The position numbers were made by a program, and so were the translations under genes. DNA of 64,000 nucleotides from assembly GCA_963832365.1 (NCBI GenBank), contig CAWHUL010000009.1, positions 8,885 through 72,884 on the forward strand, written 5' to 3'. The stretch comes from CAWBRT01 sp963832365. GTDB lineage: Bacteria; Acidobacteriota; Terriglobia; Terriglobales; Acidobacteriaceae. A model generated the notes under the pieces. That model saw only the letters and a program-made list of their open reading frames with translations. It had not been told where the DNA came from and did not search any database. Of this stretch, positions 52,247 through 61,403 are shown piece after piece (the first letter of the stretch is position 1; each line of letters begins with the position of its first letter).

Positions 52247-52909
52247 GTGAAAACACACAAAGCACGGCTCATAGTTGCAGTTGTCGCCGTAGTGCTCATC
52301 GGCGGCATGGCGCTGTTAATGGTAGCGCCCAAATTAAAGCAGATTCAGCGCCGAGCGCCACCAACGCCGGTTATTGTTCAGATGACGGTGCCAAGAAGCA
52401 TCGAGACAATAGCCGCAACCGTCCGACTAATGTTCAACGACGAAGGAGACTTGAATCGAGGTACGCACAAACTGCCTCGGGAAGACCTGTTTGACAAGTT
52501 TTATCTATATCCATACGGGCATCCCCTTTTTCCCGACGACTTCCAAATCCAGTATTGGGTGAAAATCGACCCCTACATACGCCCCTATGCGTCCGTGCCC
52601 AAAGACAAGCGGAAGAACGACTTCTATCTCTACGAACCAACTGCGGACTATTACTGGTCCTCTGATTACTACTACAATGACGCCCCCGCAAAGTTTCGGT
52701 GTGCGTTCATAATCCATCTTGAGCCAGAAGCTAATGGCAGTACAAAGCTCGCGGTGTTCGAATATCTTCCAACTATATGGGTGGGTGAGCGGTTTGGCTT
52801 TTCTGCCCACGGAATTGGCCCAACCTCGCTGCACGACATCCGTGTTGTGGAATCGACCAGCAGCGACCGGGTTCGATTGTTGGATAAGATCAGAGAAGAT
52901 GTCAGATGA
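52247..52909 (+). CDS. Membrane-anchored hypothetical protein
   Basis: A 220-residue protein starting by GTG with GAGG 6 bases upstream. One N-terminal anchor (ARLIVAVVAVVLIGGMALLM) leads to a secreted domain rich in tyrosine and aspartate (DKFYLYPYGHPLFPDDFQIQ, EPTADYYWSSDYYYNDAPAK). A lipoprotein motif is absent. The fold resembles no family I know. It precedes the M3 peptidase gene by 139 bases and may or may not be linked to it. Confidence 0.6.
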   Translation: MKTHKARLIVAVVAVVLIGGMALLMVAPKLKQIQRRAPPTPVIVQMTVPRSIETIAATVRLMFNDEGDLNRGTHKLPREDLFDKFYLYPYGHPLFPDDFQIQYWVKIDPYIRPYASVPKDKRKNDFYLYEPTADYYWSSDYYYNDAPAKFRCAFIIHLEPEANGSTKLAVFEYLPTIWVGERFGFSAHGIGPTSLHDIRVVESTSSDRVRLLDKIREDVR

Positions 52910-53048
52910 TGACGCACGATGATAATCGTGCTCGCCCTCGGTTACGGAATCGCCGGAACATTGCAATTTTGCTACAATCTTTTTCGGGACCCGGTTGTCC
53001 AAGCCCCGACCTATCTGAAAATCCGAGCCGTATTCTGACTTCACAACC

Positions 53049-54902
53049 ATGCATACTGACAATACTGCCGATGGCAACGTCCGCTGGGATTTAAGTTCAC
53101 TCTACTCCGGCATTGATGACCCGCACATGGATCTCGATATTGCGGAGCTCGCAAAGCGCGCGGAAGCATTCAATGCCGTTTACAAGGGAAAGCTTGCCGA
53201 TACGCTTGGCAGGGCGATTACTGACTACTCGGAACTTGAGATGCTCGGAGGAAAGGTAATGGTCTACCTTTCTCTCCTTCAAAGCCTGGACGTAACGAAT
53301 GAAGCGGCTAAGACCAAGGTGGCTTTCGTGCAACAGACCATGAGCCAAGTCCAGGGCGAATACTTGACGTTCTTCGACCTGGAACTGGTGGCGCTCGATG
53401 ACGCCGCACTTGAGAGATGGTACGCCAGCGACGAGGTAGTGCGGAGGCATCGACCGTGGATCGAGCATCGGCGGATTTTCAAGCCGCACCTTTTGAGTGA
53501 ACCGGTGGAAGCGGCGCTTACGAAGCGTTCTCCGTTCGGCCCGGGTTCATGGGATGAGTTTTTCGACGAATGCGAGGCGGATCTTAGGTTCGACCATAAA
53601 GGTGAGGCGAAAACCCTGACCGAGATGCTCGACATCCTCGGAAATTCGAAAGATGCCGCACTACGCGCGGAAGTACAAAAGGCGATCAACGATGGCCTGG
53701 GAGGGTACTTCGGCAAGTACTCAGCGCAGACGCTTTATGTCATTGTGGGTGAAGGAGCGGTCGAACGCAAGGAACGTCACTACCGCAATCCGATGGAGGC
53801 GAGGAACAAAGAGAATCGCATTCCCGACGTGGTGGTCGACGCGCTGCACGACGCCGTGAAGAATGTAGCCGGGCCACTGGCTCGCCGCTACTATCGACTG
53901 AAGGCAGAATTGCTCGGCATGAAATCGCTCAAATGGAGCGACCGGAATGCGCCGCTGCCCTTCACTGATACGACAGTGATACCTTTTGAGAAAGCGATGA
54001 CGACGGTGCTGGCGGCGTATGAAAGCTTCAGCCCTACCCTCACAGGCATCATCCAAGGCTTCATTTCGGCAAAACGCATCGATGTGCCCGCCACCAAAGG
54101 CAAACGCGGCGGGGCTTTCAATTGCTCCTGCGTGCTTCCTGGAAACCTGACGCAATCGTTCACATTCCTGAATTACCTAGGTTCGAATCACGACGTAATG
54201 ACGCTTGCACATGAACTCGGCCATGGCGTTCATGGCATGCTGGCCGGCGAAGCACAGGGGCCACTCATGTCCCAGCCGCCGATTGCGTATTGCGAGACGG
54301 CTTCGGTTTTCGGTGAAATGACTACATTCAACTTCTTGAAGAGGCATCTCGCCGAACAAGGCGACAGTAACGCGCTCCTAGCCCTCATAACCCAAAAGAT
54401 CGAGGGGATGTTGAACACCGTGGTGCGGCAGATTGGATTTTCGAATTTCGAACGCCGCTTACATGGCATGGATGCGACATATTCGGAATGGGAGGAGCCG
54501 AAGAAGCTATCGGTGGAAGAGCTCGATGGATTGTGGCTTGCGACGGCAAAAGAGCTGTACGGAGAAGAGGGCGAAGTGTTCACGTACGAAAACGCCAGCC
54601 ATCTCTGGGCGTACGTTTCGCATTTCCATCGGCCGTTTTACGTCTACGGCTATGCGTTCGGCGAACTTTTGACGCAGAGCTTATATGCCCAGCAATCGCA
54701 CCTCGGCAGCCGATTTGAACCGCTTTATCTGGACCTGCTCCGTTCCGGAGCGACGAAAGACGTGGTCGAGTTTCTTCAGCCGTTCGGCATCAATCCGGCG
54801 GAAGAGACCTTTTGGGCCGAAGGCATACGTGTGAGCCTGGATACGATGATTGCGGAAGCAGAAAAGTTGGCACCCATGGCTTCTCGACTGTTGAAGAACT
54901 GA
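53049..54902 (+). CDS. M3-family oligoendopeptidase (PepF-like)
   Basis: A 617-residue zinc peptidase. The N-terminal helical part (residues 1-200) starts with NTADGNVRWDLSSLYSGIDD. The catalytic motif is LAHELGHGVHGMLAGE with the third ligand glutamate downstream (PIAYCETASVFGEMTTFNFL). The conserved C-terminal YGYAFGELLTQSLYAQ and FLQPFGINPAEETFW are also present. No signal peptide is seen, so it is cytoplasmic and cleaves oligopeptides. Length is normal for the family. The ribosome binding site is weak. The ATG is chosen because it begins just before the conserved segment. Confidence 0.93.
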   Translation: MHTDNTADGNVRWDLSSLYSGIDDPHMDLDIAELAKRAEAFNAVYKGKLADTLGRAITDYSELEMLGGKVMVYLSLLQSLDVTNEAAKTKVAFVQQTMSQVQGEYLTFFDLELVALDDAALERWYASDEVVRRHRPWIEHRRIFKPHLLSEPVEAALTKRSPFGPGSWDEFFDECEADLRFDHKGEAKTLTEMLDILGNSKDAALRAEVQKAINDGLGGYFGKYSAQTLYVIVGEGAVERKERHYRNPMEARNKENRIPDVVVDALHDAVKNVAGPLARRYYRLKAELLGMKSLKWSDRNAPLPFTDTTVIPFEKAMTTVLAAYESFSPTLTGIIQGFISAKRIDVPATKGKRGGAFNCSCVLPGNLTQSFTFLNYLGSNHDVMTLAHELGHGVHGMLAGEAQGPLMSQPPIAYCETASVFGEMTTFNFLKRHLAEQGDSNALLALITQKIEGMLNTVVRQIGFSNFERRLHGMDATYSEWEEPKKLSVEELDGLWLATAKELYGEEGEVFTYENASHLWAYVSHFHRPFYVYGYAFGELLTQSLYAQQSHLGSRFEPLYLDLLRSGATKDVVEFLQPFGINPAEETFWAEGIRVSLDTMIAEAEKLAPMASRLLKN

Positions 54903-55022
54903 TCGGAGTGCCAGCCGGAACCAAGATTGCGTGGCAAGTGCCCCTCGAAACCCTTGTGCCTGATGAGCGTAAGTTCTAGGATTGGGTTACGTTGTTGCTA
55001 AATCATCACAATGGGAGAATGC

Positions 55023-55352
55023 ATGGATACTCGCACGATACTTATTGACCTGAAAGCAGAACTGAGCCGCATCACCAAAGCCATTGCCGCCCTTGAATCA
55101 CTCGATGGCACAGCGACAGCGACCACTCTCGCCACCCCAACCAAGGCGAAGAAGCGCGGTCTAACCCCCGCTGGCCGGAGAAGATTGTCAGCGATGATGA
55201 AGGCAAGGTGGGCGGCAAGGCGCAAGACAGCAGCAAAGCCTTCCTCGAAAGCGACGATTGTCCGCCACCCCATGAGTGCCGCTGCCAGAAAGAAGATTGC
55301 CGATGCTCAGAGGAAACGATGGGCAGCCGTGAAGAAGGGGAAGATGGCATAG
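55023..55352 (+). CDS. Small basic protein with two C-terminal basic repeats
   Basis: A 109-residue protein. A short helical N-terminus (MDTRTILIDLKAELSRITKA) precedes an Ala/Lys-rich tail with two similar segments: LTPAGRRRLSAMMKARWAA and MSAAARKKIADAQRKRWAA. These resemble NUMOD/AT-hook-like DNA-contacting helices. A histone-H1-like nucleoid role is possible. GGGAG lies 7 bases before ATG 55023. A hairpin terminator follows. Confidence 0.65.
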   Translation: MDTRTILIDLKAELSRITKAIAALESLDGTATATTLATPTKAKKRGLTPAGRRRLSAMMKARWAARRKTAAKPSSKATIVRHPMSAAARKKIADAQRKRWAAVKKGKMA

Positions 55353-55375
55353 TAATTAGGGTCTCGATAGCACTG

Positions 55376-55401
55376 GGGCAGCAATCGCTGCCCTTGTCTT
55401 A
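55376..55401 (+). terminator. Terminator after the small basic protein gene
   Basis: GGGCAGC (55376-55382) and GCTGCCC (55387-55393) form a perfect hairpin with loop AATC. A T-rich tract TTGTCTTATTT follows, so termination is likely though the tract is imperfect. Confidence 0.6.
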
Positions 55402-55425
55402 TTTGTCGCTCACACGGGAGAGGGA

Positions 55426-55772
55426 ATGGAGCGTGAACGCTTCACCAAAGTAGTCTAGGACGTACTCGACTCGCTCCCGAAGGAGTTCCGCACCCGCATA
55501 CGCAATGTTGCCGTTCTGGTCGAGGATTTGCCGCCGAATCAGTCGGCATCTCGGTCTGGACGGCTGGTTATGGGTTTCTTCCAAGGCGTGCCTATGACCC
55601 AAAAGAGCGTTTTCGACCTTTCCACGGGGCCTGATTCATCGTGCTGTACCAGAAGAACATAGAAGCGGTCTGTTCAACCGAGGCAGAAGTTCTGGAACAG
55701 ATCAGACGCACCGTCATCCATGAGCTCGGCCACTACTTCGGAATGGATGAAGACCAGTTGAAAGGTGTTTAG
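55426..55772 (+). pseudogene. Minimal zincin-type metallopeptidase, broken
   Basis: From ATG 55426 (GGGAGAGGG upstream) the frame reads MERERFTKVV, hits TAG, then continues DVLDSLPKEFRTRIRNVAVL and VEDLPPNQSASRSGRLVMGFFQG. After a frameshift near 55640 it reads IVLYQKNIEAVCSTEAEVLE and TVIHELGHYFGMDEDQLKGV to a stop at 55772. HELGHYFG with the trailing D is the signature of the small metallopeptidase family once called DUF1025. One nonsense codon and one indel make it a pseudogene unless they are errors. Confidence 0.8.
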
Positions 55773-55841
55773 CTGAAAAGCGGTCGGGGCTAGACGGAAG
55801 TATAATACTCCCGTTCTCTTCGTAAGAGAGAGGAGGAAGCG

Positions 55842-56543
55842 ATGTCCACCATGGGCACTCCGCAATATGCGCTCCCGCAGTCGATCATCGAGGAGCGCAC
55901 TTTCATCACACGTGTTTATGGATGGATGGCAGGCGGGCTTGTCACCACAGGCTTGGTGGCCGCCTATACGGCCGGAAATCCAGCTCTTATCCGGGCCATC
56001 TTTGGCTCAGGCCTCTTTTGGATCCTGATTGTGGCGGAACTGGGCATCGTGATGGCGCTCTCCTGGGCGATCAAGCACATGAGCCCGGTGATGGCCATTA
56101 GCGCCTTCCTTTTTTACGCTGCCCTCAACGGCCTGACTCTCTCGATGATCTTTTTGATCTACACGGCCGAGTCCATTGGCTTGACTTTCTTCGTCACCGC
56201 CGGGACCTTCGGCGCTATGTGCATTTACGGTGCCACCACCAAGCGCGATCTGACGTCGATGGGCAACTTGCTGTTCATGGCGCTCTTCGGGCTCATCCTG
56301 GCTTCTGTCGTCAACGTCTTCTGGCACAGCTCCGGACTCTACTGGGTGGTGACGTACGCTGGCATCCTGATTTTCGTGGGCCTGACCGCCTATGACGCCC
56401 AAAAGATCAAGCGAATGCACGCTGCTGGAATGGATGGTACCGATGAAGATCGGAAGGCAGCGGTATTGGGTGCCCTTGCCCTATATCTGGACTTCATCAA
56501 CCTCTTCCTCTTGCTGCTTCGCCTCTTTGGCCGGAGAAAGTAG
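55842..56543 (+). CDS. Bax inhibitor-1/YccA family membrane protein
   Basis: A 233-residue protein with seven membrane helices spread from residue 22 to the C-terminus (WMAGGLVTTGLVAAYTAG, AISAFLFYAALNGLTLSM, TAGTFGAMCIYG and others). The conserved GLTAYDAQKIKRM near the sixth helix and the aspartate-bearing ALYLDFINLFLLLLRLFG at the end are diagnostic of BI-1, a pH-sensitive calcium leak family in bacteria. GAGGAGG precedes the ATG. It stands alone. Confidence 0.93.
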   Translation: MSTMGTPQYALPQSIIEERTFITRVYGWMAGGLVTTGLVAAYTAGNPALIRAIFGSGLFWILIVAELGIVMALSWAIKHMSPVMAISAFLFYAALNGLTLSMIFLIYTAESIGLTFFVTAGTFGAMCIYGATTKRDLTSMGNLLFMALFGLILASVVNVFWHSSGLYWVVTYAGILIFVGLTAYDAQKIKRMHAAGMDGTDEDRKAAVLGALALYLDFINLFLLLLRLFGRRK

Positions 56544-56764
56544 AACCGGTCAAACCGGCACCCAAGAAGTGGCAGATCCGAGAGCGCAGCTCACGGCATT
56601 CCTTTGGAACTGGGTTTGGCAGATGAATGAGGCTGCGGAGCGCACCATTAGACAGAAGGTCTTCGGGGGAACGCAGGCAGCAAAAAACGCCGGGGCTTTG
56701 CGATAGGCAGGCTTGCCACCTCACTTGGCGACCTGGGCGAAATGTTTACGGCGAGGGCGCACGC

Positions 56765-57352
56765 ATGGTCATCTTTCGCGTTCACGTTTCTTTAATCGGT
56801 ACAGATCCTCCGATCTGGAGGTGCATTGAACTCTCTCGCCAGACCACTCTCAAGCAGCTTCATCGCATACTGCAGATCGCAATGGGATGGACCAACTCCC
56901 ACCTGCACGAATTTATCGTTGGCCGCCAGCGTTATGGAACTCCAGATTTGCACTACGATGGGCCCGGCGAAGTCATTGCCGAAGGCACAATCCTTCTGTC
57001 GAAGGTGCTCCCTGTCCCCGAGGCGAGCATTCTCTATGTCTACGACCTCGGAGATTACTGGCAGCATTCCATTCATTTAGAGGCAATCTTTTCAGCCCAG
57101 CCGGGAATTGACTATCCCCGCGTGTTGGATGGAGCCCGTAGTTGCCCACTGGAAGATTGTGGAGGCACCAGCGGGTATGCCGATCTTGTCGATATTCTCC
57201 TCGACCCTACGCATGAAGACTTTCAAGAAATGCGCGAATGGGCCGGTGAGGAATTCAACGCAGAGGTCTTGCACCTGGAAAAGATCAATGCTCGGCTCCG
57301 CCGAAACCACACACTTGTCGCAAAAGATGATTTCACAATGACCTCTGGGTAG
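56765..57352 (+). CDS. Plasmid pRiA4b ORF-3 family protein
   Basis: A 195-residue protein of the IS1096_Tnp-associated/pRiA4b ORF-3-like family: VHVSLIGTDPPIWRCIELSR, TTLKQLHRILQIAMGWTNSH and LHEFIVGRQRYG, then YVYDLGDYWQHSIHLEAIF and RSCPLEDCGGTSGYADLVDI. Cysteines in the CPLEDCGG block are conserved in the family. Function is unknown. The family often travels on plasmids and accessory regions. The start is ATG 56765, although the ribosome binding site is weak. Confidence 0.88.
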   Translation: MVIFRVHVSLIGTDPPIWRCIELSRQTTLKQLHRILQIAMGWTNSHLHEFIVGRQRYGTPDLHYDGPGEVIAEGTILLSKVLPVPEASILYVYDLGDYWQHSIHLEAIFSAQPGIDYPRVLDGARSCPLEDCGGTSGYADLVDILLDPTHEDFQEMREWAGEEFNAEVLHLEKINARLRRNHTLVAKDDFTMTSG

Positions 57353-58135
57353 ACTTTTCGGCCGCCGGTCATGCCAGAAGGTATCCGCTTACTGGCCTGG
57401 AAGCCGAAAGAACCACCAGTGGCACTCTCGACCTGGGCTGTGGTTAATGACGTCTACCGCACCACCCTGGTTCACCTGGAAGCCGCGCTTCGTGGCGAGA
57501 ACTGGTTGGCGGGCAACTGGAGCGTGGGGGAATTGGTTGACCGCCTGGGGTAATCCGGGGTGAAAGTTGAGGTTAAATGACGGCGGTGTGGCGGGACCTG
57601 CACCCTTCTTCTCTGGGGAAGTAGCCGACGCGGCAAGAATGAACACCTGATTCGGGTATGCTCGCCAATCAGGCAGCGTCGCCGAACTTTCAGGGGAGCA
57701 ATGTGCCCTGGCATGGGCGCGTTCCCCGGGCCGGTAGAAGTCCTCTCCTTCTTCTACCGGCCATCAATAGCACATGGCCACGCGGGGCCTCGAACGCCTC
57801 ATTGTTGATGTCTGCCGAAGCTATATGAAAGAGGCCAAATTGATGCACTTCGGGCGGTTGTAGAAAACTTCAGTCCGGGCTCTTACGACGATGTTCTTTC
57901 TCTCTTATCTCTGGTTGAACCCCGGCACTAATCGGCTCACTGCTGGCGATAGCGACCTCGCTGCGGCGTCGCTGTTGTGTGGGACGGCTTCGTCGTTGCA
58001 TAGAGCATAACTGCCAAGCCAACAGGAACCCCCGCTTCGTGTAAGCGCCCGCGCAGTACTTCGCGGGCCGAAACCGCGGCGGATATCAGCACACACCAGT
58101 AAAGAGGCTACAGTTGAGTGGCAGGAAATGATAAG
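57353..58135. other. Gene-poor stretch with a strong hairpin
   Basis: I find no gene with family support. A perfect 12-base inverted repeat GGCCGGTAGAAG (57729-57740)/CTTCTACCGGCC (57751-57762) with a 10-base loop stands out, but has no T-run. Small frames at 57371 and elsewhere look random. Confidence 0.4.
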
Positions 58136-58963
58136 TCATAAGCGAGGATTCGATATCTGCGACAGAGATTGAGCAGCGGCCACGACTAATGGTGCGAATT
58201 TCTCTTCAACTTCCTCCCGAGAGAAACGCGCCCGTGGTACCGAAATGTTAATGGCCCCTCCCGGGCCATTGTGGGCAAGAATCGGAGCGGCAATCGCAAG
58301 ATCACCTAGGAAGAACTCCTCGAATGCCGTGGCATATCCGCGGGCCGCCGATATCTCCAACTTCTTGAGCAAATCTTTCGGCCGGCAAGTGGTATGAGGA
58401 GTGTAAGCCTTCAACTCGGATCGGTTGAGGATATCAGCGACTTCGGACGGAGCTAGTTGAGAGAGAATGGCGATGCCACTGGCAGTACAGTAAGCTGGCA
58501 TTCTTGCTCCCACTATGACACCAGTGTCGTTCAGATTCAGAAGTTGCCTGCACATGAAGCGCACAATGAAAACGACCTCGGTATCATCCCGTACGGTGAG
58601 ATTGACCGTCTCCTGTGTCGTTTTGCTCAGATGCAGGAGGTAGGGCATAGCCCGCTCAACCAGCAGATTTGCCCGAAGATAATGGTGGCCGAGATCAAGC
58701 GCTTTCACCCCAAGGCCGAATCGCTTGGTGAGGGGATCCTTTTGCAGGTAGCCTAACTTCGTTAGGGTATGGGTGAAACGCTGCGCCGCGCTTATATCCA
58801 GACGGATCGCCGAAGCAAGCTGGGTCAGACTCATCGAGAAATTCGTTCCACCAAAAGCATTCAAAACGAGAAATGCCTTTTCAACTGATCTAACTGTCAA
58901 TGGATCCACTCGCGACTCTCGCGCCTGGCTAATGCGCTTCGCTGTCGACCTGGGGAGATTCAT
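58136..58963 (-). CDS. IclR-family transcriptional regulator
   Basis: A 275-residue regulator. A winged HTH is at residues 20-90 (VRSVEKAFLVLNAFGGTNFS, LTQLASAIRLDISAAQRFTH, KLGYLQKDPLTKRFGLG). The effector-binding IclR domain follows (VVFIVRFMCRQLLNL, ARMPAYCTASGIAILSQLAP, ARGYATAFEEFFLGDLAIAA). It is divergent from the transporter/catabolic operon and probably controls it. The long palindrome at 59048-59078 is a likely operator. The ligand may be the transported amino-acid-like compound. Confidence 0.92.
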   Translation of the reverse strand: MNLPRSTAKRISQARESRVDPLTVRSVEKAFLVLNAFGGTNFSMSLTQLASAIRLDISAAQRFTHTLTKLGYLQKDPLTKRFGLGVKALDLGHHYLRANLLVERAMPYLLHLSKTTQETVNLTVRDDTEVVFIVRFMCRQLLNLNDTGVIVGARMPAYCTASGIAILSQLAPSEVADILNRSELKAYTPHTTCRPKDLLKKLEISAARGYATAFEEFFLGDLAIAAPILAHNGPGGAINISVPRARFSREEVEEKFAPLVVAAAQSLSQISNPRL

Positions 58964-59002
58964 AACGCCTATTTCCTTGCCAAAAAGATTATAAAAATTA
59001 TA

Positions 59003-59031
59003 TTGACAGCTCTAACTTTCCATCTGATAAT
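59003..59031 (+). promoter_or_regulatory. Sigma70-type promoter of the ABC/opine operon
   Basis: TTGACA (59003-59008), a 17-base spacer and GATAAT (59026-59031). It lies in the AT-rich divergent region and just upstream of a long palindrome, a repressible arrangement. Confidence 0.7.
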
Positions 59032-59047
59032 TCCCGACAATTATACA

Positions 59048-59078
59048 ATATGATTTATCGCAATGCAATAAATCATAT
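59048..59078. promoter_or_regulatory. Palindromic operator, probably for the IclR regulator
   Basis: Arms ATATGATTTAT (59048-59058) and ATAAATCATAT (59068-59078) are perfectly inverted around nine bases. The location is 16 bases downstream of the -10 box and about 95 bases before the first gene. It would overlap the transcription start region. Confidence 0.65.
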
Positions 59079-59172
59079 CAATATTTTCTTGGCCGAACCA
59101 ACATGGACCTTGGGTGGAGTCTCCGCTTTCTGCAATCAAAAAAGGGCTTTTTATTAAACGGAGGCAAAAGAA

Positions 59173-59925
59173 ATGCTGTCAAAGCTGCTGAATGGTTTGC
59201 TTGTGATCTTGTCCTTGGCGCTCTTTACCCCTGCTGCCGGAGCTCAAACCTACAAAGTGGGGGCAACGCCAACGGGTGTTCCATTCACGTTTCTAGACAC
59301 CAAAACGAATTCCATTCAAGGGGTAATGGTGGATGTGATTCAAGCCGTTGCCAGGGATCAGGGCTTTACCGTCGACATTCAGGGCATGCCTTTTAATACC
59401 CTGATTCCATCGCTCACGACTGGAAAGATTGAAATTATCTCCTGCGCCCTTGGAATTACACCACAACGGCAAGAGGTGGTGGACTTCACCAGCCCGGTCT
59501 ATACCTATGGCGAGGGAGTAGTGATAAGCGCCAAGGATACCACGCAATATAAGTCCTACGATGATTTCAAGGGTGAGGTGGTTGGAGTTCAGGTAGGAAC
59601 CGTCTGGCAGGAACCTCTCAAGAAAACCGGCATTTTCAAGGAAGTACGCGCCTATGACTCTATGGCCGACGCCATTCATGACGTCAGTCTGGGACGAATC
59701 AAGGCGGCTTTCGGCGACTATCCGATTATAGCCTACCAGATCTCTCAGGGGGTACATAAGGACGTACGCATGCTTAAGGGTATCAAACCTATCCTGACCG
59801 TCGATATCGGCATGGCAGTGCGTAAGGGCGACAAAGTTAACCTGGAGAAACTGAACAAATCCCTGGCCAAGTTAAGAGCCGACGGCACCATGGACAAGAT
59901 TCTCTCCAAATGGGGTCTCAAGTAG
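59173..59925 (+). CDS. Amino-acid ABC transporter substrate-binding protein
   Basis: A 250-residue periplasmic protein of the SBP_bac_3 family. The signal peptide is MLSKLLNGLLVILSLALFTP followed by AAGAQTYKVG, with cleavage likely after AGA. Typical blocks are GVPFTFLDTKTNSIQGVMVD, PFNTLIPSLTTGKIEIISCA and RRQEVVDFTSPVYTYGE-like sequence (here QRQEVVDFTSPVYTYGEGV). GGAGG lies 8 bases before the ATG. It is the first gene of the operon. Binding of an amino acid or opine is inferred from neighbours. Confidence 0.92.
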   Translation: MLSKLLNGLLVILSLALFTPAAGAQTYKVGATPTGVPFTFLDTKTNSIQGVMVDVIQAVARDQGFTVDIQGMPFNTLIPSLTTGKIEIISCALGITPQRQEVVDFTSPVYTYGEGVVISAKDTTQYKSYDDFKGEVVGVQVGTVWQEPLKKTGIFKEVRAYDSMADAIHDVSLGRIKAAFGDYPIIAYQISQGVHKDVRMLKGIKPILTVDIGMAVRKGDKVNLEKLNKSLAKLRADGTMDKILSKWGLK

Positions 59926-59945
59926 ATTTCGTAACGGGGGGACTC

Positions 59946-60599
59946 ATGGCAACGTTCTGGCATGACGCGGCGGAGTTTGCGCCGATACTCCTGCAAGGCG
60001 CGAAGGTGACAGTGATGGTTACTATCACTTCCCTCGCGCTATCAACCGTCCTTGGCCTTTTTTGGGCGCTCCTGAGAACATCCCATATCAAAGTGCTCTC
60101 GTGGATAAGTGCCACCTTTGTGAACACTATTCGTGGCATACCGATTCTCGTGCAGTTGTTTTACATCTATTTTGTGTTGCCGGAAATAGGGATCCAGCTT
60201 ACCGCATATCAGGCCGGTAGCATCGGTTTAGGTATCGCCTATTCTGCCTACATGTCGGAAGTCTTTCGCGCCGGTATTGAAGCCATTGATGTCGGCCAGA
60301 TCGAAGCGGCTCAAACCATTGGCATGACCCGGTGGCTTATCATGGCCCGAGTAGTTCTGCCACAGGCCTTTCGTATCGCACTTCCACCCTACGGCAACAA
60401 CCTGATTATGCTCCTGAAGGATTCATCGCAGACCTCTGCAATCACCGTTGCCGAATTGTCGCTGGAAAGCAAACTGATCGCTGCCTCCACGTTCAAAAAC
60501 ACGACAGTATTCACTATGGGCGCGATTGGTTACCTAATAATGAGTCTACCTCTCATTTTTCTGGTGGCGAGGCTTGAAAAGAGGTTTAAGCGAGCATGA
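59946..60599 (+). CDS. Amino-acid ABC transporter permease
   Basis: A 217-residue His/Glu/Gln/Arg/opine-type permease. Five membrane helices are predicted. The family signatures FVNTIRGIPILVQLFYIYFV near residue 60 and the EAA-like loop EAIDVGQIEAAQTIGMTRWL are present. ATG 59946 follows a GGGGGGA site. A longer in-frame start at 59910 would overlap the preceding gene. It overlaps the ATPase start by 4 bases. Confidence 0.93.
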   Translation: MATFWHDAAEFAPILLQGAKVTVMVTITSLALSTVLGLFWALLRTSHIKVLSWISATFVNTIRGIPILVQLFYIYFVLPEIGIQLTAYQAGSIGLGIAYSAYMSEVFRAGIEAIDVGQIEAAQTIGMTRWLIMARVVLPQAFRIALPPYGNNLIMLLKDSSQTSAITVAELSLESKLIAASTFKNTTVFTMGAIGYLIMSLPLIFLVARLEKRFKRA

Positions 60600-61327
60600 T
60601 CAGTATCACAAATCTGCACAAAGCTTTTGGAGCAAATGAAGTGCTCAAGGGCATTTCGCTCGAAGTAACCCAAGGAGAGGTGTTGTGCATCATCGGCCCC
60701 TCCGGCTCCGGCAAATCAACCATCTTGCGTTGTATCAACGGGCTGGAAAGTTACGACAAGGGAGAGATTCGTGTAGAGGGTCACCATGTGAACCGAGACA
60801 CGAAGGAAATCATCTGGATCCGTACACATGTGTCCATGGTGTTTCAACGTTTCAACCTTTTTCCGCATCGAACCGTTCTTGAAAACGTCATTGAAGGCCC
60901 GGTCTATGTAAAGAAAGAAGACCGTACCCAGGCTACGAGCCGCGGCCGCGAACTCCTGAAACAGGTAGGTCTGGCAAATAAAGCGGACGCATATCCTAAC
61001 CAACTCTCTGGCGGACAGATGCAGCGAGTGGCTATTGCCCGGGCTCTAGCCATGCAACCAATGGCAATCCTCTTTGACGAACCCACCTCTGCTCTCGACC
61101 CAGAACTGGTAGGAGAGGTACTAAGCGTCATGCGCAACCTTGCCGAGCAAGGTATGACCATGCTTGTCGTCACCCACGAAATGGCCTTTGCGAAGGAGGT
61201 GGCCGATCGGGTGATCTTTTTGGATGGGGGCGTCATCGTGGAGGAGGGATCGCCCCGGGAAATCCTTGTCAACCCCAGGCAAGATCGGACTCGAGATTTC
61301 TTGAGGCGGGTAATGCATGTGAAGTGA
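60596..61327 (+). CDS. Amino-acid ABC transporter ATP-binding protein
   Basis: A 243-residue ATPase of the GlnQ/polar-amino-acid type: Walker A is GPSGSGKST, the Q-loop is VFQRFNLFPHRTVLENV, the signature is LSGGQMQRVAIARAL and Walker B is AILFDEPTSALDPE, with the H-loop VTHEMAFAKEVADRV. No lesions are seen. The start overlaps the permease stop (ATGA), so stoichiometric coupling is likely. Confidence 0.95.
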   Translation: MISITNLHKAFGANEVLKGISLEVTQGEVLCIIGPSGSGKSTILRCINGLESYDKGEIRVEGHHVNRDTKEIIWIRTHVSMVFQRFNLFPHRTVLENVIEGPVYVKKEDRTQATSRGRELLKQVGLANKADAYPNQLSGGQMQRVAIARALAMQPMAILFDEPTSALDPELVGEVLSVMRNLAEQGMTMLVVTHEMAFAKEVADRVIFLDGGVIVEEGSPREILVNPRQDRTRDFLRRVMHVK

Positions 61328-61403
61328 GCCCGCCTGCTGCGTTATCTGCTCAGGCCGAAGCTGAACTTTATCGTTCATCAAATCACGCGAGGAAGGAATA
61401 GAA

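Noticed and set aside
52505..53077. 190-residue minus-strand frame opposite the anchored protein
   Set aside because: Shadow of the plus-strand gene at 52247, with no independent support.
57371..57553. 60-residue frame after the pRiA4b ORF-3-like gene
   Set aside because: Could be a gene fragment, but no motif is recognisable and there is no ribosome binding site.
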